Shown here: one piece after another, positions 1 through 6,060 of the stretch | Layout: each line of letters starts with the position of its first letter | How positions within the stretch are numbered: the stretch's first letter is position 1 | Program-made: the position numbers and the translations under genes | The notes under the pieces: model-generated | Database searches by the model: none | What the model saw: the letters and a program-made list of their open reading frames with translations, nothing else | What the model was told of the DNA's origin: nothing | NCBI GenBank assembly: GCA_903823545.1 | Contig: CAIJTL010000496.1 | Coordinates: forward strand, 1-6,129 | DNA length: 6,129 nucleotides | From: an uncultured Planctomycetaceae bacterium | Lineage (GTDB): Bacteria > Planctomycetota > Planctomycetia > Planctomycetales > Planctomycetaceae | Direction: 5' to 3'

Positions 1-2961
1 CCCCATCATGAAGCGGGCTTTCGCTGCGGTTTCGGTGCGGCTCTCTTTGGTGACTTGAAGATACGCCTGACGAGCGGGCTCAAACTGATTTTGACTTTGC
101 AGCGCGAAGCCGAGTCCGAAGCGCGCTTCGTGGATTTGCTCGAACTGTGGGAACATTTGCGTCAGTGCGGTGAAGTGTTGTTGAGCTTGCGGCCATTGTT
201 TGAGATTCGTGGCACAGACGCCGCTCCGATAAAGAGCCTTGGCGCGAAAGCGTTCGCTTTTTCCGGCGATAACATTCGCGTAAAGCGGGAGCGCCTCCGC
301 GAACTTTTCCTGGCGAAATTGGCATTCGCCCGCGAGGAAATTCGCATCACCGGCGAGCGGACCTTGGGGAAGTTCCTTAAGTTGGCTTTGAAAAGTTATG
401 AGTGCCGCCGGGAATTGCTTTTGTTCGTACTGCACCCAGCCGAGTTTGTAATGCGTTCGCTCTCGCAATTCAGGAGCCTTCGCCGCTTGGAGCCCCGCTG
501 TGTATGCCTGCGTCGCTTCGGGAAGCTGTTTCTGGATTTCGTGAAACTCGCCAACTCGAAACCACGCTTCGGCCGTGAGCGGACTGTTGGGGAGCTTCGT
601 CGCGAGCGAACGGAAAGCGTCAGCCGCTTCTTTCTCTTTCTTCAACTCAAGGTTCGCGAATGCGATCTCGTAGTAGCACTTGTCGGCGTCAGCGTAGTCA
701 GGTTTGGCAGTGAGCAGCGCGGTCAGTGTGGCAATGGATGGTTCGTGTTGTTTGAGGCCCGCTTGGCAGAGAGCGGTCGCAAACTTTGCGTCGAGCGCGT
801 CTTTCTCAACCGCTTTTCCGGACGCGATGAATTGCGTGAGGTCTTTCAAGCCGGGATCAAACTGTTTGAGCCGTTGATAGCAGAGTCCTCGCAAAAACAA
901 CGCGGTCGGGATCAATTCGGACTGCGGTTTCTCGGCGATGAGTTTTGAGAGATGCGTGACGGCGTTCGCGAAGTCGGGCTTCTCAAACAGCGCGGCTCCG
1001 GTGCCGTACAACGCGGCGGGAACGAGGTCGCTCGTCGGGAAGCCGTTGACGAGTTGCTGATAGAATGCGACTGCTGTGTCGTACTTTTTGAGTCCGCGAT
1101 CAATTTCGCCGAGATGAAACAACGCACGATCGCGCAGCTTGCTGGTTGCGATTTGATTGAGCTTTGTCAGTTCGACTGCAGCATTAGGAACATCGTTCGT
1201 CGCTCGCAAGCTGACGCCGAGCGCAAGCAGTACTTCATCGATGCGATCCCAATCAGGCTTCGCTTGCTGAGCCGTTCGAAACGCGGCGAGTGCTTCAGGA
1301 TGTCGCTTTTGTTCGCCGTGGGCGCGACCGATGAGGAAGCGTGCCTCCGCGATTTGGACTGGTTCCTTGATGGTGGCGATTACCTGATTGAGGTACGCGA
1401 GACACTCTTCAAACTTCGCCGGTTGATTCGAGGCAATTCCGGCGGCGTACAGACAATGGCCGATGCGAACATGAGCTTGCGGGACGTGCGCGTTCGTCGC
1501 GAATTCATTGACGAGCCGTCGATAAAGCGGCTCTGCCTTCGCAAGATTTGCGTCAGGCACGTTGAGCAGAAACGCCTCCGCACCAACGAAGATCACTTCC
1601 GGAACGAGAGCGTGTTTCGCCCATGCGGCGTTTGCGAGGAATTGCTCCGCATGAGCTTGAGCCGTCGGCATGTCGCTCGTCTGCAACGCCGCGAGTGCCG
1701 CTCGGTACTTTGCTTCTGGAGCGAGTTCGTGCATCGCAAACTGCGTGGCGAAGTTTGCATAGAGCGGGACCGTCTCTTTGCGACGTTCGGGGATTTCGTA
1801 GATCGAGTCGATGCGAACCAGTTGTAGCGCGGGAATGAACTCACTTTGCGCATTTGCCGCAATGACCGGATCGATGGTTTGAACAACCAGAGCCGGTTGC
1901 TTGAGGGCAATCAATGTTCGTCCAAGCCAATAAGCGGCCTCCGCAGCCGTCGGCAATTTTTGGTTTATGACTCCGGTCAACAATGCTTGAGCTTGCGGGT
2001 ATTGAGTCGCTCGATAGCGAGCTTTCCCGGCAGCGGTGAGTGCCGCACTGACTTGCAAGCTCTTGGGAAACTTCTGCGGCAAAGTTTCTAACAGAGCCGC
2101 TGCTTCGGGAAATTTGCCTTGATCGAAGATCGCTTGGCCTTGTCGCAACAACGCGATGTCCGCGAGCGGGAAGTCGGCGACAGCAGCCGCTTGCGTGAAG
2201 AACGGCTCCGCTTCGGCATGTTTCTTTTGAGCGACGAGCGACGCACCGAGACGCACTTTGCTCTCGTTGACGAGCGAGCTTTGCGGAAACTTTTGCAACA
2301 ACGCGGTCAAGGTCGCGACCGCTTCAGCGTGTTGATCGAGTTCTTGCTGAGCGACCCCGAGTCCGTAATGCGCGTCCGCCAAAATGGTGGAGGCAGGATA
2401 ACTAGCGATCACTTTTTGATAAGTCGCAATCGCCGTTGGCTTGTCTGCCGCATGATAAAAACATTCGGCCTGATAGTACGTTGCTTCGGCGAGCAACATG
2501 CTCTGCGGATACTTCGTGACGACGTTTGCGAACTCAACGGCCGCCGCCTTGAAATCGTTCGGTTGCTTAGTCGTCTGAGCCGCTTGAAAGAGCGACAGCC
2601 CCAAATTGAACTGGGCGCCATCAAGAGATTTGAACTGCGGATACTTCGCGAGTACGTTGCGAAACGTGGCTGCGGACTCTGGAAGCTTTTTGTCATTCAA
2701 CTGACAGACGCCAAGTTGGTAGTTCGCATTCGCGATGCGTAGGTCCTGTGGGAACGTCTGAATGAACGCCGTCCAACGCGGGATTGCTTGCGGATAAAGC
2801 TTCTTGGTTTGAAAGCCATAAGCGACCGCATATTGCCGAGTCGCTTCTGGGTTCGGATCGTCAGCAGCAATGAGTTCATTGCGCGATGCGTGCAGATAGA
2901 ACGTCGCGACGCAAAGTACGAGAACAACTCTCATCCGAAATGCGGCAGCAAGTCGTGACAT
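1..2961 (-). CDS. Exported tetratricopeptide-repeat (TPR) protein, C-terminus beyond the left edge
   Basis: One frame stays open from the ATG at 2961-2959 to the window edge, giving 987 residues with no stop. The start is preceded by GAGGTG with a 6-nt spacer; the in-frame ATG at codon 10 has no such site. Residues 1-33 look like a Sec signal peptide: basic start (MSRLAAAFRMR), hydrophobic core VVLVLCVATFYLHA, possible cleavage near A32/A33. The Cys at 17 lacks a lipobox. From about residue 44 to the edge the protein is helical repeats with the TPR signature: small/aromatic residues (AxYxLG, AxFxxG), then 'A...F..v...[FYL]P.S.L..eA', with FP/YP turns at about residues 70, 107, 151, 188, 225, 298, 641 and 937. 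The most regular repeats are about 37 residues apart. The middle (about 330-640) is more diverged. TPR arrays bind proteins; a periplasmic scaffold similar in style to the YbgF/CpoB or BamD repeats is inferred. Partner and exact role are unknown. Large TPR proteins of planctomycetes sometimes sit beside ExbB/ExbD-type genes, which would lie off the left edge. Confidence 0.93.
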   Translation of the reverse strand, partial: MSRLAAAFRMRVVLVLCVATFYLHASRNELIAADDPNPEATRQYAVAYGFQTKKLYPQAIPRWTAFIQTFPQDLRIANANYQLGVCQLNDKKLPESAATFRNVLAKYPQFKSLDGAQFNLGLSLFQAAQTTKQPNDFKAAAVEFANVVTKYPQSMLLAEATYYQAECFYHAADKPTAIATYQKVIASYPASTILADAHYGLGVAQQELDQHAEAVATLTALLQKFPQSSLVNESKVRLGASLVAQKKHAEAEPFFTQAAAVADFPLADIALLRQGQAIFDQGKFPEAAALLETLPQKFPKSLQVSAALTAAGKARYRATQYPQAQALLTGVINQKLPTAAEAAYWLGRTLIALKQPALVVQTIDPVIAANAQSEFIPALQLVRIDSIYEIPERRKETVPLYANFATQFAMHELAPEAKYRAALAALQTSDMPTAQAHAEQFLANAAWAKHALVPEVIFVGAEAFLLNVPDANLAKAEPLYRRLVNEFATNAHVPQAHVRIGHCLYAAGIASNQPAKFEECLAYLNQVIATIKEPVQIAEARFLIGRAHGEQKRHPEALAAFRTAQQAKPDWDRIDEVLLALGVSLRATNDVPNAAVELTKLNQIATSKLRDRALFHLGEIDRGLKKYDTAVAFYQQLVNGFPTSDLVPAALYGTGAALFEKPDFANAVTHLSKLIAEKPQSELIPTALFLRGLCYQRLKQFDPGLKDLTQFIASGKAVEKDALDAKFATALCQAGLKQHEPSIATLTALLTAKPDYADADKCYYEIAFANLELKKEKEAADAFRSLATKLPNSPLTAEAWFRVGEFHEIQKQLPEATQAYTAGLQAAKAPELRERTHYKLGWVQYEQKQFPAALITFQSQLKELPQGPLAGDANFLAGECQFRQEKFAEALPLYANVIAGKSERFRAKALYRSGVCATNLKQWPQAQQHFTALTQMFPQFEQIHEARFGLGFALQSQNQFEPARQAYLQVTKESRTETAAKARFMMG

Positions 2962-2967
2962 CGTGAA

Positions 2968-2973
2968 CACCTC
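2968..2973 (-). promoter_or_regulatory. Ribosome binding site of the TPR gene
   Basis: On the minus strand GAGGTG lies 6 nt before the ATG at 2961. It decides the start in favour of codon 1 over the in-frame ATG at codon 10 (2934-2932), whose upstream bases show no purine-rich core. Confidence 0.75.
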
Positions 2974-2988
2974 ATGTGATTGGTGACG

Positions 2989-3006
2989 ACCGAACGAGAG
3001 TTCGGT
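2989..3006 (-). promoter_or_regulatory. 7-bp hairpin upstream of the TPR gene start
   Basis: ACCGAAC and GTTCGGT form a perfect 7-bp inverted repeat around a 4-nt loop. It ends 27 nt before the TPR ATG and 15 nt before its ribosome binding site. It could be an operator for a dimeric regulator or a hairpin in the 5' leader. It has no following T-run, so it is not a terminator. Function is inferred from position only. Confidence 0.45.
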
Positions 3007-3058
3007 GAAGAGTCGCATGATATCAGCAAAGCTCGATGCTTCGAGGGTTCGGTGAAGA
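2995..3058. repeat. Imperfect 17-bp direct repeat, two copies 47 bp apart
   Basis: CGAG(A/G)GTTCGGTGAAGA occurs at 2995-3011 and again at 3042-3058, with one mismatch in 17. The first copy overlaps the right arm of the 2989-3006 hairpin. The second follows a different small inverted repeat, CTCGA-TGCT-TCGAG (3032-3045). Spacing between copies is 47 bp, about 4.5 helical turns. Tandem sites upstream of a gene suggest regulator binding, but a chance or duplicated segment is possible. Confidence 0.55.
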
Positions 3059-3112
3059 TTCAATCCAGTCGCAGTTGCTTGACGGTCGCGTCATGAGCCG
3101 CAACAGTTCCGC

Positions 3113-3136
3113 CTCACACAACGTGTCTCATGTGAG
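3113..3136. repeat. Inverted repeat CTCACA / TGTGAG with 12-nt spacer
   Basis: CTCACA at 3113-3118 is mirrored by TGTGAG at 3131-3136. Inside it ACAC and GTGT (3116-3119, 3123-3126) form an alternative short stem. The half-sites are in the reverse order to a CRP-type site, so no CRP identity is claimed. The position, about 140 nt before the thioredoxin-like gene, would suit an operator. Support is weak. Confidence 0.3.
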
Positions 3137-3222
3137 CCTTGGGTCAGGCCGCAGAGAACGTCGATGCGAGCTAATGGATTTATTTCGCCGGTGGTCGCAC
3201 AGGAGAGAGCCTTTTGGGCTCG

Positions 3223-3258
3223 CAGGCTGGCTGGGAACTCAGCCTGAGCGGCAACCGC
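3223..3258 (+). promoter_or_regulatory. Structured leader just upstream of the thioredoxin-like gene
   Basis: CAGGCTG (3223-3229) pairs perfectly with CAGCCTG (3240-3246) around a 10-nt loop. Directly after it GCGG (3248-3251) can pair with CCGC (3255-3258) across a CAA loop. An alternative stem CTCAG/CTGAG (3238-3242, 3244-3248) competes with the first. The cluster ends 13 nt before the ATG at 3272, so folding could affect translation start. It contains GGCAACC, a string also found in SAM-I-type riboswitches, but the rest of that consensus is not recognisable. Any regulatory role is inference. Confidence 0.35.
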
Positions 3259-3264
3259 CTGACG

Positions 3265-3269
3265 AAGGA
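3265..3269 (+). promoter_or_regulatory. Ribosome binding site of the thioredoxin-like gene
   Basis: AAGGA lies 2 nt before the ATG at 3272 and 11 nt before the in-frame ATG at 3281. The first spacing is too short and the second is long, so the real start is uncertain; 3281 may be the one used. A stop codon (TGA at 3260-3262) just upstream in frame excludes any earlier start. Confidence 0.5.
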
Positions 3270-3271
3270 AA

Positions 3272-3826
3272 ATGGATTTCATGGTTTCACTCTTTGCTTT
3301 GACCCTGTTGGCGTTCGTTGATCCGTCTGCCGGAGTTGCCGCACAAGCGGCGTCGAATGCCTCCCCCGCACACTTCACTGATTACGCTCCTGCCTATCAA
3401 GAAGCTCAGCGGGCGAAGAAGCCGCTTTTGGTGATTCTGAACCCAGGTGAGAAGAACGAAAAGACGTCTGAATCAAACGACTCGGCGACCGTTACCGCAG
3501 TTAAGCTTGACGACGTTCGCAAGACGCAACAACGTCGCGATCTGCTCGAACAAAAGTACGTCGTCGTCGTGATCGACGCTTCGACCAAACAAGGCGAAGT
3601 CACCCACCGCTTGTTCAACAACCGCCCGCTGCCACACGTCTCGGTCATCGACCGCGATCAAAAGCTGCAAGCATTTCGCACAAGCCGCAAGCTGCAAGGT
3701 GACGACTGGAACAAGATCCTGGAAACCTTTCAAACGGGCGACAGTTCGCTGTCATTAAATCTCGAAGCCCCGTTCTGCCCTTCCTGCCAACTCTATTCGC
3801 AGCAAGCGGGCTATACACAGCCGTAA
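3272..3826 (+). CDS. Exported thioredoxin-fold-like protein of unknown function with C-terminal CPSC motif
   Basis: The product has 184 residues (181 if translation begins at the ATG at 3281). Residues 4-26 form a hydrophobic signal peptide with an AQA cleavage site after residue 26; its n-region has no Lys or Arg, which is atypical. The mature part resembles a thioredoxin fold: helix YAPAYQEAQRAKK followed by strand PLLVIL (51-56), a helix (about 80-94), strand KYVVVVIDAS (95-104), then LPHVSVIDRDQKLQAF (120-135), where P121 fits the conserved cis-proline and the DRDQK turn joins two strands, then a final helix (145-155). At the usual place for WCxxC, after strand one, there is NPGEKNEK, so the canonical redox site is missing. 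A CPSC motif sits instead at 169-172 in the C-terminal tail. Family knowledge: periplasmic Trx-fold proteins act as disulfide exchangers, chaperones or metal binders. No specific reaction can be assigned. The gene is transcribed alone and ends at a strong terminator. Confidence 0.85.
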   Translation: MDFMVSLFALTLLAFVDPSAGVAAQAASNASPAHFTDYAPAYQEAQRAKKPLLVILNPGEKNEKTSESNDSATVTAVKLDDVRKTQQRRDLLEQKYVVVVIDASTKQGEVTHRLFNNRPLPHVSVIDRDQKLQAFRTSRKLQGDDWNKILETFQTGDSSLSLNLEAPFCPSCQLYSQQAGYTQP

Positions 3827-3862
3827 ACGATCAAGGACGAATGCGTGTGAACGGATTCACGG

Positions 3863-3886
3863 AAGGGGGCGAAAGCCCCCTTTTTT
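3863..3886 (+). terminator. Intrinsic (Rho-independent) terminator of the thioredoxin-like gene
   Basis: AAGGGGGC, a GAAA tetraloop and GCCCCCTT form an 8-bp stem, followed by a run of six T counted from 3881. It lies 36 nt after the stop codon at 3824-3826. A small hairpin GTGAA-CGGA-TTCAC (3847-3860) precedes it. Read from the other strand the stem is followed by TTCC only, so it acts mainly on plus-strand transcripts. Confidence 0.93.
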
Positions 3887-3921
3887 CGTTGACCCAAATG
3901 CGCCGCACCTAATCTCGTTAA

Positions 3922-3963
3922 ACGGCCAGAGGCTGGTCACAGTGTCGCTGAGTTACTGGCCGT
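3922..3963 (-). terminator. Possible weak terminator or 3' hairpin of the coiled-coil gene
   Basis: ACGGCCAG (3922-3929) and CTGGCCGT (3956-3963) form a perfect 8-bp inverted repeat with a 26-nt loop, starting 4 nt after the stop codon of the minus-strand gene. On the minus strand the stem is followed by only two more T. An alternative tighter stem is GGCCAG/CTGGTC (3924-3929, 3933-3938). The long loop and short T-run make intrinsic termination uncertain; it may only protect the 3' end. Confidence 0.35.
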
Positions 3964-3967
3964 AATC

Positions 3968-6046
3968 TTAGGCAGCTTTCTTGATCGTCAACGAGAACGG
4001 CACAACATTGTGTGCTTGCGAAGTTGGCGTGCTGGCCTGTTCGAGATCAGTGAGTTGCTCGAGTAGGCCGCGAATGATTTGTTCGGCTTCTTGCTTTTCT
4101 GTGTGCCAATGGATGCGGGCGTTTCGCCATTTGGACTCGCGCCTTTCCCATTCTTCGGCTTCGGCTTTCAGGCGTTGCTCACTGAGGCGAACTTGTTCTT
4201 CTCGGATCGCGAGTGATGCGGGACGTTGCTCTTTCTCGGCACGGAGTTGATCCTGTTGGCGGCGCAAGTGGTCTTGAAACTGAAGTCGTTCAAGCTGGAG
4301 TTCTTGGCGTTCAATCTCCATTTCTTCACGCAAACGGCGGTAGTGTTCGGCGATTGCCGCACGCCCTGTCTCGATGCGGCGGCGAGCGGTTTCTTGATCG
4401 ACTTCGGGGAGAAGTTCAGCCCAGACTTCTTCCATCGCCAGCCGTGCTTCGAGTGCGAGTCGATTGGCACTTTCCATCTCTGATCGCATCATTTCCAAAC
4501 GCTGGCGACGCGCGTCGAGTTTTTCGATTTCGAGCCCACGTTGTTCTTGTTGCTGACGCGTTGCCTCTTGGTCAACGATGTGACGCTGTTCCCATTCTTG
4601 ACGCTGCCGGCCAAATTGGCGGCGTTGAGTTTCCAGTTCTGTCGCCCGATCTGCGAGCAGTCGTTGAGCAGTTTCAGATTCGCGAGCGAGTAACTCTTCG
4701 CGTTCTTCAAGGCGCTTCCGATGTCGCTGAAGTTGTTCTTCGCGAAGATCAAGAGTGGCAGTGCGATTCGCGATCTCCGATTGAGAGGCTTGCCACGACT
4801 TAGCAACTTCTCGCAGGGAAGCCTCCTGTTCGTTGCGCATTTGAGCCAGTCGGTCCATCAGAGCGACTCGCTCTTGTTCCCATTCCGCTTTGAAGTGATT
4901 CACCTTTTCAAGGTCCGCTCGAAGCTGTTTTGCGTGATCCGCACGGACCTGTTGCAGGTCAGCGTCCAGTTGCTTCCGCTGCCCTTGCAGTTCGGCGAGC
5001 GTCTTTTTCACGTAGCTGTCGTGGGCTTCACGGTCGCGCTGCAAGACGGCTAGCTCTGTGTCGCGAGTCGCTGCGAACTCCGTTTGTTCAATCGAGAAGC
5101 GGCGTTTTTCTTCATCGAGATCAGCGGCCCATTGAACTCGCAGATTTTGGCGTTCGGATTCCCAGTTCAACTGCAAACGGCGTAATGCTTCATCGTGCTC
5201 ACGCTGCAATTGTTGGCGGTGATGGTCCAACTGTCGCCGAGTGGCATCAAGATCAGATTGCTGCTGGCGGCGTTGCTCTGCCCATTCGGATTGCAGTTTG
5301 CGCAAGCCCTCTTCTTGAATGCGTTGATCTGCGGCGAGTTGGTCCTGATCTCGCCCTTTTTGTGCTTCCCAGGTGGCTCGTTGATTTCGGAATTGCTCGA
5401 TCTCGCTGTCCAATTCCCACGCATATTCTTTACGAAGGCGGACCTTTTCTTGTTCGATTTCCTGCTTGACGGTTTCGAGAATCGCTTGTTGTTCGCGCAG
5501 CAGTCGCTCGCGTTCGTCGTGCAGTTGCTTACGCTCGGAATCGGCGAGTGCCTGCGATTGCTGCATCGCGGCCTTATCGACGTCAAGTTGCCGCTCCAAC
5601 TGTTGTCGCAGCATGGCTCGTTGCTGTTCGAGCGTTGCGTTTGCCTGAGTTAATTCGCGTTCGCGCAGTTTCAATTCAGCAAGAAGCTGTTCTGTCGCCT
5701 GAAATCGCTCGGAGAATTGCTGCTCTTGTTGTGCGAGTTGTTCAGTTCGAAGTTGCAGTTCTTCTTCGGCATTTTGAGCACGCATCCGCAACGAACGCTG
5801 TTCGCGATCAAACTGCGCGAGTTGTTCATTGAGGTTTCGTTCGCGGCGTTCAAGCTCGTTGACTTGCGTCCGAAGATTCTCCGCAACCTGGCTCGCTTGG
5901 ACGAAGAGATCGACTTGTGAACGAGATTCTGAGTTTGCGTTCGCCGACGAAAGGCCACGCAGACGCACTTCGTGCACGTCCCCGATCCCGACAGGAGAAG
6001 CAACATCCGTGTTTGAAGCGGCACCACGACTGGCAAGATCGCTCAT
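3968..6046 (-). CDS. Long cytoplasmic coiled-coil rod protein, 692 residues, function unknown
   Basis: The ATG at 6046 follows AAAGGA with an 8-nt spacer. Residues 1-45 are a low-complexity head (MSDLASRGAASNTDVASPVG...) without signal peptide or membrane segment. Residues about 46-670 are rich in Glu, Gln, Arg, Leu and Ala with heptad-like Leu spacing. No proline occurs between P18 and P547 and no cysteine anywhere. P547 and P609 break the rod near LLPEVD and EQRPAS. Residues 530-546 (LALEARLAMEEVWAELL) resemble a segment I recall from planctomycete coiled-coil proteins. Trp residues at 633, 640 and 647 are exactly seven apart. A non-helical tail follows (about 671-692, ending VVPFSLTIKKAA). 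No ATP-binding heads of SMC/RecN type are present, so automatic 'SMC' or 'myosin' names would be misleading. A filament-forming or scaffold role is inferred from shape alone. The gene is convergent with the thioredoxin-like gene and stands apart from it. Confidence 0.9.
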   Translation of the reverse strand: MSDLASRGAASNTDVASPVGIGDVHEVRLRGLSSANANSESRSQVDLFVQASQVAENLRTQVNELERRERNLNEQLAQFDREQRSLRMRAQNAEEELQLRTEQLAQQEQQFSERFQATEQLLAELKLRERELTQANATLEQQRAMLRQQLERQLDVDKAAMQQSQALADSERKQLHDERERLLREQQAILETVKQEIEQEKVRLRKEYAWELDSEIEQFRNQRATWEAQKGRDQDQLAADQRIQEEGLRKLQSEWAEQRRQQQSDLDATRRQLDHHRQQLQREHDEALRRLQLNWESERQNLRVQWAADLDEEKRRFSIEQTEFAATRDTELAVLQRDREAHDSYVKKTLAELQGQRKQLDADLQQVRADHAKQLRADLEKVNHFKAEWEQERVALMDRLAQMRNEQEASLREVAKSWQASQSEIANRTATLDLREEQLQRHRKRLEEREELLARESETAQRLLADRATELETQRRQFGRQRQEWEQRHIVDQEATRQQQEQRGLEIEKLDARRQRLEMMRSEMESANRLALEARLAMEEVWAELLPEVDQETARRRIETGRAAIAEHYRRLREEMEIERQELQLERLQFQDHLRRQQDQLRAEKEQRPASLAIREEQVRLSEQRLKAEAEEWERRESKWRNARIHWHTEKQEAEQIIRGLLEQLTDLEQASTPTSQAHNVVPFSLTIKKAA

Positions 6047-6054
6047 GCCGGGAG

Positions 6055-6060
6055 TCCTTT
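6055..6060 (-). promoter_or_regulatory. Ribosome binding site of the coiled-coil gene
   Basis: AAAGGA on the minus strand lies 8 nt before the ATG at 6046, within the purine-rich GAGGAAAGGA. An out-of-frame ATG at 6074 opens only a short frame over the gene start and is not favoured. No clear promoter boxes were seen in 6061-6129. Confidence 0.75.

Larger units (their letters stand above)
2962..3271. other. Divergent intergenic region (310 bases)
   Basis: This is the shared upstream region of the leftward TPR gene and the rightward thioredoxin-like gene, so promoters for both should lie here. No convincing pair of -35/-10 boxes was found. TTGACG at 3079-3084 on the plus strand is a possible -35 without a good -10 partner. 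TATCAT at 3022-3017 on the minus strand is a possible -10 without a good -35. The region holds a 17-bp direct repeat, several short hairpins and a repeated CTCATGTGA (2971-2979 and 3127-3135). A plus-strand open frame from 3036 (or 3091) to 3302 crosses it and overlaps the next gene, but has no protein-like features. Confidence 0.7.

Noticed and set aside
55..948. A 297-residue plus-strand open frame
   Set aside because: It is antisense and in register with the TPR gene, starts with TTG without a good ribosome site, and its translation has no recognisable domain, whereas the opposite strand reads as clear TPR repeats.
952..1827. A 291-residue plus-strand open frame
   Set aside because: Same codon-register shadow of the TPR gene; Cys- and Arg-rich translation with no family features.
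2119..2742. A 207-residue plus-strand open frame
   Set aside because: Antisense shadow of TPR repeats near the N-terminal half of the minus-strand protein.
3113..3136. CRP-like operator
   Set aside because: The half-sites are inverted relative to TGTGA-N6-TCACA and the spacer is 12 nt.
3180..3271. SAM or glycine riboswitch upstream of the thioredoxin-like gene
   Set aside because: Isolated strings (GGCAACC, GGAGAG) match, but the order and spacing of conserved elements do not fit either consensus.
3036..3302. Possible leader peptide gene (88 residues) overlapping the start of the thioredoxin-like gene
   Set aside because: No ribosome binding site stands out, composition is Arg/Ser-rich without domain features, and it runs out of frame into the next gene. 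Translational coupling cannot be excluded but is not supported.
4213..5653. Several plus-strand open frames (for example 4213-4803, 4930-5469, 5195-5653)
   Set aside because: They lie opposite the coiled-coil gene; the hydrophobic Leu-rich translations are what antisense of Gln/Glu/Lys-rich codons gives.
3968..6046. SMC or RecN-type chromosome protein
   Set aside because: No Walker A or signature motif and no globular heads; only the coiled-coil composition is similar.
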